Positions 8,264 to 17,820 of a stretch of 64,000 bases of DNA are shown one piece after another. The stretch lies in assembly GCF_008369325.1 (NCBI RefSeq), contig NZ_VOBI01000010.1, forward strand, positions 186,001-250,000. Reading direction: 5' to 3'. The DNA comes from Pseudomonas sp. ANT_H12B. GTDB lineage: Bacteria > Pseudomonadota > Gammaproteobacteria > Pseudomonadales > Pseudomonadaceae. The notes under the pieces are model-generated. The model did no database searches. It was not told the origin of the DNA and worked only from the letters and a program-made list of their open reading frames with translations. Numbering within the stretch: position 1 is the stretch's first letter; each line of letters starts with the position of its first letter. Position numbers and translations under genes: made by a program.

Positions 8264-9214
8264 CTAAGACTTGACCACCACATCCTGCTCCAACACCAAC
8301 TCCTTGTTCCCCGCATCCAGCCTCACCAACGCCCCCATGGGCAACGTCAGGTTCGGATCACAATGTCCGCTGCGCCACCCTGCCAGCACCGGTATGCACA
8401 ACGGCTCAAACGTCTGCTTGAGCAAACGCTCAAGTGCGCCGACGTCCACGCCCGCCACATCCCCCACCAGAACCCCGCGCAGCTTGTGCAGCGTGCCGGC
8501 CAAACGCAGATGGGTCAGCAGCCGATCGATGCGATACAGCGGCTCGTTGATGTCTTCGATGAACAGGATGACGCCCTCGGCATCGATCTCGTAAGGCGTG
8601 CCCATGGTCGCGGCGATCAGTGACAGATTGCCGCCCAGCAAGCGCCCGTGAGCGATGCCTGGCTCAATCATGGTCAGCGGGCAGGCCACCGGGTGAGCCA
8701 GCACGCTGCCCGCTTTCACTTGCCCTCTGAGCATGTTGAAAAACGAGGGCTCGGTTGGTTTTTGCTTGTCACCCAACAGGTCGGCGTTGAGCATCGGACC
8801 ATGGAAGGTCACGAAACCGGCATAACGGCTGATCGCCAAATGCAGCGCGGTGATGTCGCTGTAGCCGATGAACGGCTTGGCGTTGTTACGCAACAGGTCG
8901 AAATCGATGCGATCAAGCAACCGTGGCGTACCGTAGCCACCGCGCAAGCAAATAATGGCGTCGACCTCGTTGTCGGCAAACGCGGTGTGCAGGTCGTTGA
9001 GCCGCACATCATCGCTACCCGCCAGGTAGTTATCCTTCTCGTACACCCCGGGAAACACCCGCAGCGAATAACCACGAGCGCGCATCCAGGCGATAGCTTT
9101 GTCGGTGTCCAGCGCCGCGGGGCCTGCAGGCGCGATGACGCCAATCAGCCCTTCCGACGGCAAGGCCGGAACAGGAGCGTGTGGACAAAGCGTGTGGGTC
9201 GGTCGAACGGTCAT
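8264..9214 (-). CDS. LD-carboxypeptidase (S66 family)
   Basis: A 316-aa cytoplasmic peptidase of the LdcA/MccF family, which removes the terminal D-Ala from murein tetrapeptides in recycling. Visible family motifs are ICLRGGYGTPRLLDRIDF, the nucleophile elbow PFIGYSDITALHL (Ser), IEDINEPLYRIDR (Glu) and GWRSGHCDPNLTLP (His). These correspond to the Ser115-Glu217-His285 triad I recall for P. aeruginosa LdcA. The sequence opens with LIGVIAPAGPA. AGGGAGATTC precedes the ATG. LdcA and MccF members look alike, so the exact substrate is inferred. Confidence 0.9.
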   Translation of the reverse strand: MTVRPTHTLCPHAPVPALPSEGLIGVIAPAGPAALDTDKAIAWMRARGYSLRVFPGVYEKDNYLAGSDDVRLNDLHTAFADNEVDAIICLRGGYGTPRLLDRIDFDLLRNNAKPFIGYSDITALHLAISRYAGFVTFHGPMLNADLLGDKQKPTEPSFFNMLRGQVKAGSVLAHPVACPLTMIEPGIAHGRLLGGNLSLIAATMGTPYEIDAEGVILFIEDINEPLYRIDRLLTHLRLAGTLHKLRGVLVGDVAGVDVGALERLLKQTFEPLCIPVLAGWRSGHCDPNLTLPMGALVRLDAGNKELVLEQDVVVKS

Positions 9215-9331
9215 CCATGAATCTCCCTGTGTGAAAGCTTCAACACACAGTAGTCAGGAACGGGGACAAACAGAAGAGGGTCAATCGCCCGGCAGGTTGC
9301 AGGAAAAGACTGTCATTGCCGTGAGCAAGGC

Positions 9332-9368
9332 AAAAAAATGCCCGCAAGGCTGGTCAAGCCTTGCGGGC
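9332..9368 (-). terminator. Rho-independent terminator after lipA
   Basis: On the minus strand, arms GCCCGCAAGGC / GCCTTGCGGGC (9358-9368 and 9340-9350) form an 11-bp stem followed by seven T residues (A-run at 9332-9338). It lies 9 bp past the lipA stop and ends the lip operon. Confidence 0.9.
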
Positions 9369-9376
9369 GGTTTGTA

Positions 9377-10399
9377 TCAGGACGACATCAGCTGGGATTT
9401 AACCAGATTCGCCTGCTCGTCGGCGTGGTACGAGGAACGTACCAACGGGCCGGAAGCGACGTTTTTGAAGCCCATCTTGTAACCTTCCTCGGCGAACCAG
9501 GCGAACACGTCCGGGTGCACGAAACGCTGGACCGGCAAGTGGCTGCGGGACGGTTGCAGGTACTGGCCCAGGGTCAGCATGTCGATGTCGTGTTCGCGCA
9601 TGCGCTTCATGACTTCGATGACTTCTTCATCGGTTTCGCCCAGACCCAGCATCAGGCCGGACTTGGTCGGAATGTGCGGCATCATCTGCTTGAAGCGTTG
9701 CAGCAGGGTCAAAGACCACTGGTAATCCGAACCCGGACGCGCAGCCTTGTACAGGCGCGGCACGGTTTCCAGGTTGTGGTTGAACACATCCGGCGGCTCG
9801 GCAGCGGTGATTTCCAGCGCGACGTCCATGCGGCCACGGTAATCCGGGACCAGGGTTTCGAGCTGCACGTTCGGCGACAGCTTGCGGATCTCGCGGATGC
9901 AGTCGGCAAAGTGCTGGGCACCGCCGTCACGCAGGTCGTCGCGGTCAACCGAGGTGATTACCACGTATTTGAGTTTCAGGTCGGCAATGGCGATGGCCAG
10001 GCTTTCCGGTTCGTTGACGTCCAGTGGCTTCGGCCGACCGTGGCCAACGTCGCAGAACGGGCAACGACGGGTGCAGATGTCACCCATGATCATGAAGGTC
10101 GCAGTGCCGCCAGAGAAGCACTCGCCCAGGTTCGGGCAGGAGGCTTCTTCGCACACGCTGTGCAGCTTGTGTTTGCGCAGCAGGGCCTTGATACGGTCGA
10201 CTTCCGGGGAAACCGGGATGCGCACGCGAATCCAGTCAGGTTTCTTCGGCAGTTCGGTGGTCGGAATGATCTTTACCGGGATACGTGCAACCTTCTCGGC
10301 GCCGCGCAGCTTGACGCCGGCTTCAACCTTGGCACGCGGGGCCGGACGCTCAGTGACATCGAGCGTCGGGATCATGGTTTGCACTGCATCAGTAGTCAT
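9377..10399 (-). CDS. lipA: Lipoyl synthase
   Basis: A 340-aa radical-SAM enzyme that inserts two sulfurs into octanoyl chains on lipoyl domains. Both iron-sulfur cluster motifs are present: the auxiliary one, CEEASCPNLGEC, and the radical-SAM CTRRCPFC. The C-terminal RSSYHADEQ supplies the conserved Ser ligand. Other blocks are TSVDRDDLRDGGA and MLGLGETDEEV. It follows lipB by a few bases on the same strand and ends in a strong terminator. lipB makes the substrate, so the pair completes lipoate synthesis. Confidence 0.98.
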   Translation of the reverse strand: MTTDAVQTMIPTLDVTERPAPRAKVEAGVKLRGAEKVARIPVKIIPTTELPKKPDWIRVRIPVSPEVDRIKALLRKHKLHSVCEEASCPNLGECFSGGTATFMIMGDICTRRCPFCDVGHGRPKPLDVNEPESLAIAIADLKLKYVVITSVDRDDLRDGGAQHFADCIREIRKLSPNVQLETLVPDYRGRMDVALEITAAEPPDVFNHNLETVPRLYKAARPGSDYQWSLTLLQRFKQMMPHIPTKSGLMLGLGETDEEVIEVMKRMREHDIDMLTLGQYLQPSRSHLPVQRFVHPDVFAWFAEEGYKMGFKNVASGPLVRSSYHADEQANLVKSQLMSS

Positions 10400-10400
10400 A

Positions 10401-11048
10401 TCAGTCGATTCCGCCCGTTAGGGTCGTCTGCTCAGCATAGTCGAGGTGTTTGACGAGCTGCGCGCGCAGCCGGGCACTTACCTCGGCAAATTCAATCGAT
10501 CCTGCGTGATCGCTCAGCTGGGTCATCGCCAGCCCGGCGTAGCCGCAGGGGTTAATCCGTCGAAACGGTTCCAGGTTCATATCCACGTTCAGGGCCAGGC
10601 CATGAAAGGAGCAACCGTGGCGGATCCGCAGACCCAGAGACGCGATTTTCGCGCCATTGACGTAGACACCTGGCGCGTCAGGTTTGGCTGCTGCGGTCAC
10701 TCCGTAGCTGGCCAGCAGCTCGATCAGGCAGTGTTCCATGCGGGTGACCAGGTCACGCACCCCGAACCCCAGCTTGCGTACGTCGAGCAACAGATAGGCC
10801 ACTAGCTGGCCGGGACCGTGATATGTCACTTGACCACCGCGATCGACCTGTACCACCGGAATATCCCCCGGCAGCAACAAGTGCTCGGCCTTGCCGGCCT
10901 GGCCCTGGGTGAACACTGGCGGATGCTCGACCAGCCAGATCTCGTCCGCGGCATCGCTGCCGCGTTCGTTGGTGAAACGTTGCATGGCATGCCAGACCGG
11001 CTCGTAAGCCATCTGGCCGAGCTCGCGAAAGCCCACCGCGGCAGACAT
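10401..11048 (-). CDS. lipB: Octanoyl-[acyl-carrier-protein] transferase LipB
   Basis: A 215-aa enzyme that transfers octanoate from ACP to the lysine of lipoyl domains. The catalytic Lys lies in VNGAKIASLGLRI and the catalytic Cys in INPCGYAGLAMTQL. Other conserved blocks are EHPPVFTQGQAGKAEHLL and DRGGQVTYHGPGQLV. ATG 11048 is preferred over a GTG one codon upstream. It overlaps the ybeD stop by one base (TGATG), which implies translational coupling. Confidence 0.97.
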   Translation of the reverse strand: MSAAVGFRELGQMAYEPVWHAMQRFTNERGSDAADEIWLVEHPPVFTQGQAGKAEHLLLPGDIPVVQVDRGGQVTYHGPGQLVAYLLLDVRKLGFGVRDLVTRMEHCLIELLASYGVTAAAKPDAPGVYVNGAKIASLGLRIRHGCSFHGLALNVDMNLEPFRRINPCGYAGLAMTQLSDHAGSIEFAEVSARLRAQLVKHLDYAEQTTLTGGID

Positions 11049-11323
11049 CACAGCACCATGTGCACGAAACCGGTAGCCCGCAACTCGCTGTTGATGTCGT
11101 ACAGCTGTTCTTGGCCGGTGGCGATGATGTGCAACTGGATGGTCGTGTATTTGCCGTTGGTACTCTGGCGCTCGGCCAGGGTCTTGTGGTCAACGGTCGC
11201 GTGCTTCTCAAGGATCGCAATGATCTTGTCCTTGAAACCCACACCGGTGTCGCCGATTACCTTGATCGGGTAATCCGCGCAGGGGAATTCGATTTTTGGC
11301 GCCTTTACTTCGGTGTCGGTCAT
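11048..11323 (-). CDS. ybeD: DUF493/YbeD family protein
   Basis: A 91-aa protein of the YbeD family with the typical IEFPCADYPIKVIGDTG start, FKDKIIAILEKHA and a C-terminal ELRATGFVHMVL. It has a small ferredoxin-like fold, perhaps regulatory. It is conserved next to lipB in proteobacteria and is translationally coupled to it here. The molecular role is not established, so a link to lipoate is inferred from context. Confidence 0.92.
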   Translation of the reverse strand: MTDTEVKAPKIEFPCADYPIKVIGDTGVGFKDKIIAILEKHATVDHKTLAERQSTNGKYTTIQLHIIATGQEQLYDINSELRATGFVHMVL

Positions 11324-11355
11324 GGCGTAACGGCCTCGTAAGCCGTGGCAACGGA

Positions 11356-11388
11356 CATGGCCCCGTTCCGGATTGGAGCGGGGCCATG
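11356..11388 (-). terminator. Hairpin after dacA
   Basis: Stem CATGGCCCCG / CGGGGCCATG (10 bp, 13-nt loop) 15 bp past the dacA stop on the minus strand. No strong T-run follows, so termination may be partial and allow read-through into ybeD. Confidence 0.45.
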
Positions 11389-11403
11389 CGAGTCCACACT
11401 AAT

Positions 11404-12561
11404 TCAGTTGAACAAGCCGTAGAAGAATAGACGGATGCTATCCCACATGCGACGGAAGATACCACCCTCGTCGACCGCGTCCAGAGCGATCAGGTCCGCG
11501 CTGTGCACAACCTTGTCGTCCAGTTTCACTTCGACTTTACCGATTACGTCGCCCTTGGCGATTGGCGCAATCAGTTGCGGGTTCATGGTCATGCTGGCAG
11601 CGAGCTTTTTCAGCTGGCCTTTCGGCAGAGTCATGGTCAGGTCTTGGGCCAGGCCAGCCTTGACTTGATTGGTGGTGCCTTTCCAGACAGGTGCCTGAGC
11701 CAGCTCGGCGCCTTTCTGATAGAAGGTCTGGGTTTCGAAGAAGCGGAAACCGTAGGTCAGCAGCTTCTGGGTTTCGGAGGCGCGAGCCACTTCGCTGTTG
11801 GTGCCAAACACCACGGCGATCAAGCGCATGCCATCACGTACAGCCGAAGACACCATGCAGTAGCCGGCTTCCTCGGTGTGACCGGTTTTCAAACCATCAA
11901 CGGTCTTGTCTCGCCACAGCAGCAGGTTACGGTTAGGTTGCTTGATGCCGTTCCAGAAGAACTCTTTCTGCGAGTAGATCGCGTAGTGAGCCGGGTCTTC
12001 GTGGATGATCGCGCGAGCCAGCACGGCCATGTCGTGAGCCGACGAGTAGTGCTCTGGGTTCGGCAGACCGGTCGGGTTCATGAAGTGGCTGTTGGTCATG
12101 CCCAGGTCGACCACGGTTTTGTTCATCATGTCGGCGAACGCGTCTTCGCTGCCGGCGATGTGCTCAGAAAGCGCAACACTGGCGTCGTTACCCGACTGAA
12201 TGATGATGCCGTGCAGCAGGTCGCTGACAGTCACTTGCGAGCCGACCTTGATGAACATCCGCGAACCGCCGGTACGCCAGGCGTTTTCGCTGACCGTCAC
12301 CGGATCGTTTTCACCGATCTGGCCACGACGGATTTCCAGGGTCGCGATGTACGCGGTCATCAGCTTGGTCAGGCTGGCCGGCGGCAGACGCTGGTCACCG
12401 TTGTTCTCTACCAGCACGTTGCCGCTGCTGGCGTCCATGAGCACGTAGGATTTGGCGGCCAGTTGTGGTGGCGACGGCATCATCTCGACCGCGAAAGCGG
12501 CAGGCGAGATGAGCAGCGGGACTAGCAGGCACAGGCGTTTGGCAAAGGTGGTGATGTTCAT
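11404..12561 (-). CDS. dacA: D-alanyl-D-alanine carboxypeptidase (PBP5/PBP6 type)
   Basis: A 385-aa low-molecular-weight penicillin-binding protein that trims the terminal D-Ala of stem peptides. A signal peptide (LCLLVPLLISPAAFA) is followed by the three active-site motifs: SLTK (Ser at about residue 63), SGN in IIQSGNDASVAL, and KTG in DGLKTGHTEEAGY. A PBP5 C-terminal beta domain and an amphipathic C-terminal anchor (MWDSIRLFFYGLF) complete the family layout. It stands downstream of rlpA and mltB on the same strand. The P. aeruginosa counterpart is often called dacC. Confidence 0.96.
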   Translation of the reverse strand: MNITTFAKRLCLLVPLLISPAAFAVEMMPSPPQLAAKSYVLMDASSGNVLVENNGDQRLPPASLTKLMTAYIATLEIRRGQIGENDPVTVSENAWRTGGSRMFIKVGSQVTVSDLLHGIIIQSGNDASVALSEHIAGSEDAFADMMNKTVVDLGMTNSHFMNPTGLPNPEHYSSAHDMAVLARAIIHEDPAHYAIYSQKEFFWNGIKQPNRNLLLWRDKTVDGLKTGHTEEAGYCMVSSAVRDGMRLIAVVFGTNSEVARASETQKLLTYGFRFFETQTFYQKGAELAQAPVWKGTTNQVKAGLAQDLTMTLPKGQLKKLAASMTMNPQLIAPIAKGDVIGKVEVKLDDKVVHSADLIALDAVDEGGIFRRMWDSIRLFFYGLFN

Positions 12562-12741
12562 CCGTCTCTCGAAATCGCTAATGGAAACTGCCCAAGGGCA
12601 AAACTAATCAGACGGCTTCTAACAGGCCGTCGCGTGTTCAGTTGTTCACTCAGAACCCTTGCCGGGCTTTTGTTCTTCAACGAGCCAACAACCAGGTTCA
12701 CCCCCCAAACCGCAAGCGAACCGTCAATCAATTACTACGTA

Positions 12742-13737
12742 TTACTCGGCGGTGACCAGGCTCGGCGAACCGAGATTGGCCAGTCGCACGCTGTTCTGCA
12801 CTTGCTGGATTTCACCCGGCGACCCGATCGGCCCCAGGCGCACCCGATGTAATGTCTGTTGATTGCGCACGATCGAACTGATGAACACCGGAGCGCTCAC
12901 CATCCCGCTGAGCTTCGATCTCAGGAGTTCTGCAGCGTCCGGGTTGGCGAACGCGCCCACCTGCAGATACTGGCCAGAGGCTGGTACAGAAGCGTTTTTT
13001 TTTGCATCGATCGGCACAGGCACGACAGCTGCGGCGTGTTGCTGAGGCGGTGGCGTCCATTGTTCGACGGTGCCGGCCGACGCCGTAATCGTCGGGGCGC
13101 TATTTTGCGCGACTTGCGGCTCGTTAAGCATCAAAGGCGCCGGACGGCCTTTGGCTGCCCACCATTGCTGCGGGTCGATGCCTTCGACCTTGACCCGCGC
13201 GGTGCCGGTTTCGGCATAGCCGAGTTTCTTGGCCGCGGCGTAGGACAAGTCGATGATCCGGTCCGAGTAGAACGGCCCACGGTCGTTGACTCGCAGGACT
13301 ACGCTCTTGTTGTTATCCAGGTTGGTCACCCGAACGTAACTTGGCAGTGGCAAGGTCTTGTGAGCGGCACTCATGCCGTACAGGTCGTAAACCTCGCCAT
13401 TGGCGGTGTTCTGGCCGTGGAACTTGGTGCCGTACCAGGACGCAGTGCCCGAAGCCACGTAGGTCTTGGATTCCTGCAACGGGAAATAAGTCTTGCCCAG
13501 CACGGTGTATGGGTTGGCTTTATAAGGACCTGTATGCAGGGTCGGCGTGGCATCCGGGATGCGCGATACGTCGACGTCCCACCATGGCGCGCCATCTTTG
13601 TGGGCCCGGTTGATGTCCAGCCCCGGCGCAGAACGCACGGCAGTCGTGGACTTTTGCGCCGGCGAGCGGCTGGTCGAGCAACTGGCAACCAGCAACGCCA
13701 ACGCGGCGAATGCCATCAGCTTCAGGGGTTTATTCAT
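12742..13737 (-). CDS. rlpA: Septal-ring lytic transglycosylase RlpA, lipoprotein
   Basis: A 331-aa outer-membrane lipoprotein that cleaves peptide-stripped (naked) glycans. Lipobox LVASC is at about residue 20. The double-psi beta-barrel domain has ASWYGTKFHGQNTANGE and the catalytic-site block VLRVNDRGPF. The C-terminus (about residues 250-331) is a SPOR domain (YLQVGAFANPDAAELL), which targets septal peptidoglycan. The start at 13737 fits the signal peptide; 13752 would overlap the mltB stop. It stands in the elongation/septation gene group between mltB and dacA. Confidence 0.95.
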   Translation of the reverse strand: MNKPLKLMAFAALALLVASCSTSRSPAQKSTTAVRSAPGLDINRAHKDGAPWWDVDVSRIPDATPTLHTGPYKANPYTVLGKTYFPLQESKTYVASGTASWYGTKFHGQNTANGEVYDLYGMSAAHKTLPLPSYVRVTNLDNNKSVVLRVNDRGPFYSDRIIDLSYAAAKKLGYAETGTARVKVEGIDPQQWWAAKGRPAPLMLNEPQVAQNSAPTITASAGTVEQWTPPPQQHAAAVVPVPIDAKKNASVPASGQYLQVGAFANPDAAELLRSKLSGMVSAPVFISSIVRNQQTLHRVRLGPIGSPGEIQQVQNSVRLANLGSPSLVTAE

Positions 13738-13751
13738 AGGCAATGCCCGCA

Positions 13752-14762
13752 TTACTTGACGCCCCGTGCTTGGACCAGCTGTTCAGACAGTTGATGTACG
13801 GCCATGGCGTACATCACGCTGCGGTTATAACGCGTGATCGCGTAAAAATTCGTCAGACCCATCCAGTATTCAGGGCCGTTGTCACCTTCCAGGCGAAAAG
13901 CCGTGACCGGCATATCATCGCGCAGCGCATCATGACTTGACCACCCTAGAGCCCGCAACTCCCCGACGGTTTTAGTCGGTTCAATGCCGGTGGTCAAACC
14001 TTCGTCCACCTGATCGCCACGAACATCCGCGCGGCTGACCACAGGTTCACCGGCGACCCAGCCGTGGAGCTTGAAATAACTGGCGACGCTGCCAATGGCA
14101 TCGTCCGGATTGGTCCAGATATTAATGTGGCCGTCACCATCGAAATCCACCGCGTAGGCGCGAAAACTGCTCGGCATGAATTGCGGCAACCCCATCGCGC
14201 CGGCGTATGAGCCTTTGAGGGTCAGCGGATCGACCTGCTCTTCACGGGCCAGCAACAGAAACTCACGCAATTCCTTGCGGAAAAATTCGGCACGAGGAGG
14301 ATAGTCGAAACCCAGGGTCGATAAAGCATCGATCACCCGGAAATTTCCGGTATTGCGACCGAAAAAGGTCTCAACACCAATGATCGAAACAATAACCTGC
14401 GCCGGCACGCCGTATTCCTGCTCCGCACGGGCCAGTATTGCCTCGTGCTGACGCCAGAAATCCACACCACGGGCAATACGCGCGTCGGTGATGAACATCG
14501 GACGATATTCGCTCCACTGCTTGACCCGTTCGGCGGGTTTCGAGATCGCGTCCAGAATCGACTGTTTGCGCTCGGCTTCGCGCAACACGCCCATCAACTG
14601 TTCACCGGCAAAACCGTAGTCGCGGGTCATTTCACCGACGAATTCGGCCACCTGGGGCGAGCCTTCGTAATCGCCGGCCAACGCTTCCTGCGCTGTGCCA
14701 AGGATGCTTACCAGGCCGACCCACGGCGCATATCGAGTCGCCCAGCCACGCATTAGTTGCAT
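13752..14762 (-). CDS. mltB: Lytic murein transglycosylase B
   Basis: A 336-aa transglycosylase with a short N-terminal signal (WVGLVSILGTAQEALA). It has the catalytic Glu in VIGVETFFGRNTG and the block GAMGLPQFMPSSFRAYAVD with FDGDGHINIW. There is no C-terminal peptidoglycan-binding domain, unlike the paralogue at 6824-8146. The start MQLMRGW at 14762 has AAGGTGAAG upstream; a longer start at 14798 would run into rodA. The signal ends AQEALA and has no lipobox Cys, so it may be the soluble SltB1 type known in P. aeruginosa rather than a true lipoprotein. Confidence 0.93.
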   Translation of the reverse strand: MQLMRGWATRYAPWVGLVSILGTAQEALAGDYEGSPQVAEFVGEMTRDYGFAGEQLMGVLREAERKQSILDAISKPAERVKQWSEYRPMFITDARIARGVDFWRQHEAILARAEQEYGVPAQVIVSIIGVETFFGRNTGNFRVIDALSTLGFDYPPRAEFFRKELREFLLLAREEQVDPLTLKGSYAGAMGLPQFMPSSFRAYAVDFDGDGHINIWTNPDDAIGSVASYFKLHGWVAGEPVVSRADVRGDQVDEGLTTGIEPTKTVGELRALGWSSHDALRDDMPVTAFRLEGDNGPEYWMGLTNFYAITRYNRSVMYAMAVHQLSEQLVQARGVK

Positions 14763-14779
14763 TGAAATCTTCACCTTAT

Positions 14780-15925
14780 TCAAACCTGTGCGATCCACTT
14801 ACGATGGGTATGGATCGACATCAAAACCCCAAACGCTGACAGCAGCGTCACCAGCGAAGTTCCTCCGTAGCTAATGAACGGCAACGGCACCCCCACAACC
14901 GGCAACAGGCCACTGACCATACCGATGTTGACGAAAACGTAAACAAAAAACGTCATGGTCAGGCTGCCCGCGAGCAATTTGCCGAACAATGTCTGGGCCT
15001 GAGCGGTAATCACCAGCCCGCGACCGATCAATAGCAGGTAAATCAGCAGCAGTGCGCAGATACCCACCAGGCCGAATTCTTCGCCCATGACCGCAATAAT
15101 GAAATCGGTATGGCTTTCCGGCAGGAAGTCCAGGTGCGACTGGGTGCCGAGCAACCAGCCCTTGCCGAACACACCGCCGGAACCGATGGCGGCCTTGGAC
15201 TGAATGATGTTCCAGCCGGTCCCCAGCGGATCGCTCTCCGGATCAAGAAATGTCAGGACTCGCTGCTTCTGGTAATCGTGCATGACGAAGTACCACATGG
15301 CGACAGCCACCGGCACAGCCGCGGCAATCACGCTGAGGATCCAGCGCCAGCGCAGGCCGCCCATGAACAGAACGAACGCGCCACCCGCCAGGATCAGCAG
15401 CGAAGTGCCGAGGTCGGGCTGGCGCACGATCAGGATGAAGGGCAGCCCGATCAGAAACAGACTGACGCCCACATGCTTGAGCTGCGGCGGCAAGGTGCGC
15501 TTGGACAGGTACCAGGCGATGGTCGCCGGCATCAGGATCTTCATGAATTCCGAGGGCTGGAAGCGGATCACCCCGGGAATGTTGATCCAGCGCGTGGCGC
15601 CCATGGCGTTGTGGCCCATCACGTCCACGACCACCAGCAAGAGCACGCCGAGCACGTAACCGACCGGCACCCAGCGAGCCATGAAGCGCGGCTCGAACTG
15701 GGCGATGACGATCATCGACACCAGGCCGATACCGAATGAAGTGGCTTGCTTGGCCAGCAGATCCCAGCTCTTGCCGCTGGCCGAATACAGCACGAACAGA
15801 CTGCCTGCGGCGAGGGTCAGCAGCAGGATCAGCAACGGGCCATCGATGTGCATGCGTTGCAACAGCGTCGCGCGGCGACGCATCACATCCTCGCTGGAGA
15901 GGATGCGATCGAAATTATTCTTCAC
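14780..15925 (-). CDS. rodA: Rod shape-determining glycosyltransferase RodA
   Basis: A 381-aa SEDS-family peptidoglycan polymerase with about ten membrane segments that works with PBP2 in sidewall growth. Typical blocks are LLTLAAGSLFVLYSASGK, the PSEFMKILMP motif, QPDLGTSLL and the C-terminal PLPFISYGGTSLV. The GTG start at 15925 has GGAGG in front and overlaps the mrdA end by 11 bp; a start at an internal ATG (MRRRATLL, 367 aa) is also possible. Overlap with mrdA suggests coupled synthesis of the two partners. Confidence 0.96.
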   Translation of the reverse strand: MKNNFDRILSSEDVMRRRATLLQRMHIDGPLLILLLTLAAGSLFVLYSASGKSWDLLAKQATSFGIGLVSMIVIAQFEPRFMARWVPVGYVLGVLLLVVVDVMGHNAMGATRWINIPGVIRFQPSEFMKILMPATIAWYLSKRTLPPQLKHVGVSLFLIGLPFILIVRQPDLGTSLLILAGGAFVLFMGGLRWRWILSVIAAAVPVAVAMWYFVMHDYQKQRVLTFLDPESDPLGTGWNIIQSKAAIGSGGVFGKGWLLGTQSHLDFLPESHTDFIIAVMGEEFGLVGICALLLIYLLLIGRGLVITAQAQTLFGKLLAGSLTMTFFVYVFVNIGMVSGLLPVVGVPLPFISYGGTSLVTLLSAFGVLMSIHTHRKWIAQV

Positions 15926-17810
15926 GGGCCGTAGCCTCCGCACTGATAGGGCTGGCGTATTCGGCCTTCAACCGACCGTCCTGGTCCAGAAGCCAGGCGT
16001 CCATGATTTGCCGCACCACCGGCGCTGCGACGCCAGAACCGGACTCGCCGTTCTCGACCATCACCGACACCACGATTTGCGGGTTATCGGCCGGCGCGAA
16101 GCCGACGAACAAGGCGTGGTCGCGATGGCGCTCCTGAACCTTGGAGCGGTCGTACTTCTCACCCTGCTTGATCGCGACCACCTGAGCCGTACCACTTTTG
16201 CCCGCGATGCGGTATTGAGCACCGATCGCCGCTTTACGCGCCGTACCCCGGGCACCGTGCATCACCTGTTGCATGCCGTGGTTGACCTTGGCCCAGTCGG
16301 ACGGATCACGCAGGATGATGTCCGGCATCGGGTCTTCATCCTTCGGTCGCTCGCCTTCGACGGTCTTGGCCAGGTGCGGACGGTTCCACACACCCTTGCT
16401 CGCCACCAGTGCCGTGGCCTGGGCCAGTTGCAAGGGCGTTGATTGCATGTAGCCCTGACCAATGCCGAGAATCAGCGTTTCGCCCGGGAACCAGGCCTGA
16501 CGTCGGGTTGCCCGCTTCCACTCCCGTGTCGGCATCAGCCCCGGCGACTCTTCGAACATGTCCAGCGAGACCTTCTGACCGATGCCGAACTTGCTCATGT
16601 ACGCCGACAAGCGATCGATTCCCAGTTTGTGGGCCAGGTCGTAGAAGTAGGTGTCGTTGGAACGCATGATCGCCGTGTCCAGATCGACGTAGCCGTCGCC
16701 GGTACGGTTCCAGTTACGGTATTTGTGGTCGTAATTGGGCAACTGGTAATAGCCGGGGTCGTACACCCGACTCGACGCAGTCACGACGCCCGCATCCAGA
16801 CCGGCAATCGCCACCGCCGGCTTGATGGTCGAACCTGGCGGATAGAGGCCGCGCAGGACACGGTTGAACAACGGCCGGTCGATGGAATCGCGCAACTCGG
16901 CATAGGCCTTGAAGCTGATGCCGGTGACGAACAGGTTCGGATCGAAACTCGGCGCACTGACCATCGCCAGCACTTCGCCGGTTTTCGGGTCCAGCGCCAC
17001 CACTGCGCCACGACGACCACCCAGTGCGGCTTCGGCTGCTTCCTGCAATTTGATGTCCAGACTCAGGACGATGTCCTTGCCGGGAATCGGATCGGTACGC
17101 TTGAGCACGCGCAACACACGGCCTCGAGCGTTGGTCTCGACTTCTTCGTAACCCACCTGACCGTGCAGTTCGGGCTCGTAGAAGCGCTCGATACCGGTTT
17201 TGCCGATGTGGTGGGTGCCGCTGTAATTGACCGGATCGAGTGACTTCAGCTCTTTCTCGTTGATCCGCCCCATGTAACCCACCGAGTGCGCAAAGTGCGG
17301 GCCCTGCGGGTAGTGACGCACCAGCTGCGCAACCACTTCCACACCCGGCAGACGGAACTGGTTCACCGCGATGCGGGCAATCTGTTCTTCGGTCAGCTCG
17401 AACAGGATCGGCACCGGCTCGAACGGCCGACGCCCCTGACGCATGCGCTTCTCGAAGATCACCCGATCCTCGGGCGTCAGCTCCAGCACTTCGACAATGA
17501 CGTCGAGCACTTGCTGCCAGTCGCCGGAGCGCTCACGGGTCATGCTCAAGCTGAAGCTGGGCCGGTTATCGGCCACCACCACGCCATTGCGATCAAAGAT
17601 CAACCCGCGTGTCGGCGGAATCGGCTGCACATGGACGCGGTTGTTTTCCGACAGGGTCGAGTGGTACTCGTACTGAATCACCTGGAGGAAATACAGCCGC
17701 GCGATCAGCACGCAGATCAGCGCCACCACCGCAATTGCCCCGAACACGACGCGGCCACGCACCAGACGGGCGTCTTTTTCGTGGTCCTTGATGCGGATCG
17801 GTTGGGGCAT
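15915..17810 (-). CDS. mrdA: Penicillin-binding protein 2 (transpeptidase of the elongasome)
   Basis: A 631-aa class B PBP that cross-links sidewall peptidoglycan. One N-terminal membrane anchor (VVFGAIAVVALICVLIARLYFL) is followed by a dimerisation/pedestal domain (RGLIFDRNGVVVADN) and a transpeptidase domain. Active-site motifs are STIK (Ser at about residue 327, in PPGSTIKPA), SND (in IMRSNDTYF) and KSGT (in IAGKSGTAQ). The start at 17810 (MPQPIRIKDHEKDARLVR) is typical; a 17-residue extension is unlikely. It is followed by overlapping rodA and preceded by rlmH. Confidence 0.97.
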   Translation of the reverse strand: MPQPIRIKDHEKDARLVRGRVVFGAIAVVALICVLIARLYFLQVIQYEYHSTLSENNRVHVQPIPPTRGLIFDRNGVVVADNRPSFSLSMTRERSGDWQQVLDVIVEVLELTPEDRVIFEKRMRQGRRPFEPVPILFELTEEQIARIAVNQFRLPGVEVVAQLVRHYPQGPHFAHSVGYMGRINEKELKSLDPVNYSGTHHIGKTGIERFYEPELHGQVGYEEVETNARGRVLRVLKRTDPIPGKDIVLSLDIKLQEAAEAALGGRRGAVVALDPKTGEVLAMVSAPSFDPNLFVTGISFKAYAELRDSIDRPLFNRVLRGLYPPGSTIKPAVAIAGLDAGVVTASSRVYDPGYYQLPNYDHKYRNWNRTGDGYVDLDTAIMRSNDTYFYDLAHKLGIDRLSAYMSKFGIGQKVSLDMFEESPGLMPTREWKRATRRQAWFPGETLILGIGQGYMQSTPLQLAQATALVASKGVWNRPHLAKTVEGERPKDEDPMPDIILRDPSDWAKVNHGMQQVMHGARGTARKAAIGAQYRIAGKSGTAQVVAIKQGEKYDRSKVQERHRDHALFVGFAPADNPQIVVSVMVENGESGSGVAAPVVRQIMDAWLLDQDGRLKAEYASPISAEATAREE

Positions 17811-17820
17811 GAGGGCAGAA

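Noticed and set aside
12562..12741. Coding frames in the dacA-rlpA gap (12634-12862 region)
   Set aside because: Short frames run into the 3' end of rlpA on the opposite strand and have no ribosome-binding site; the gap is best read as the dacA promoter region.
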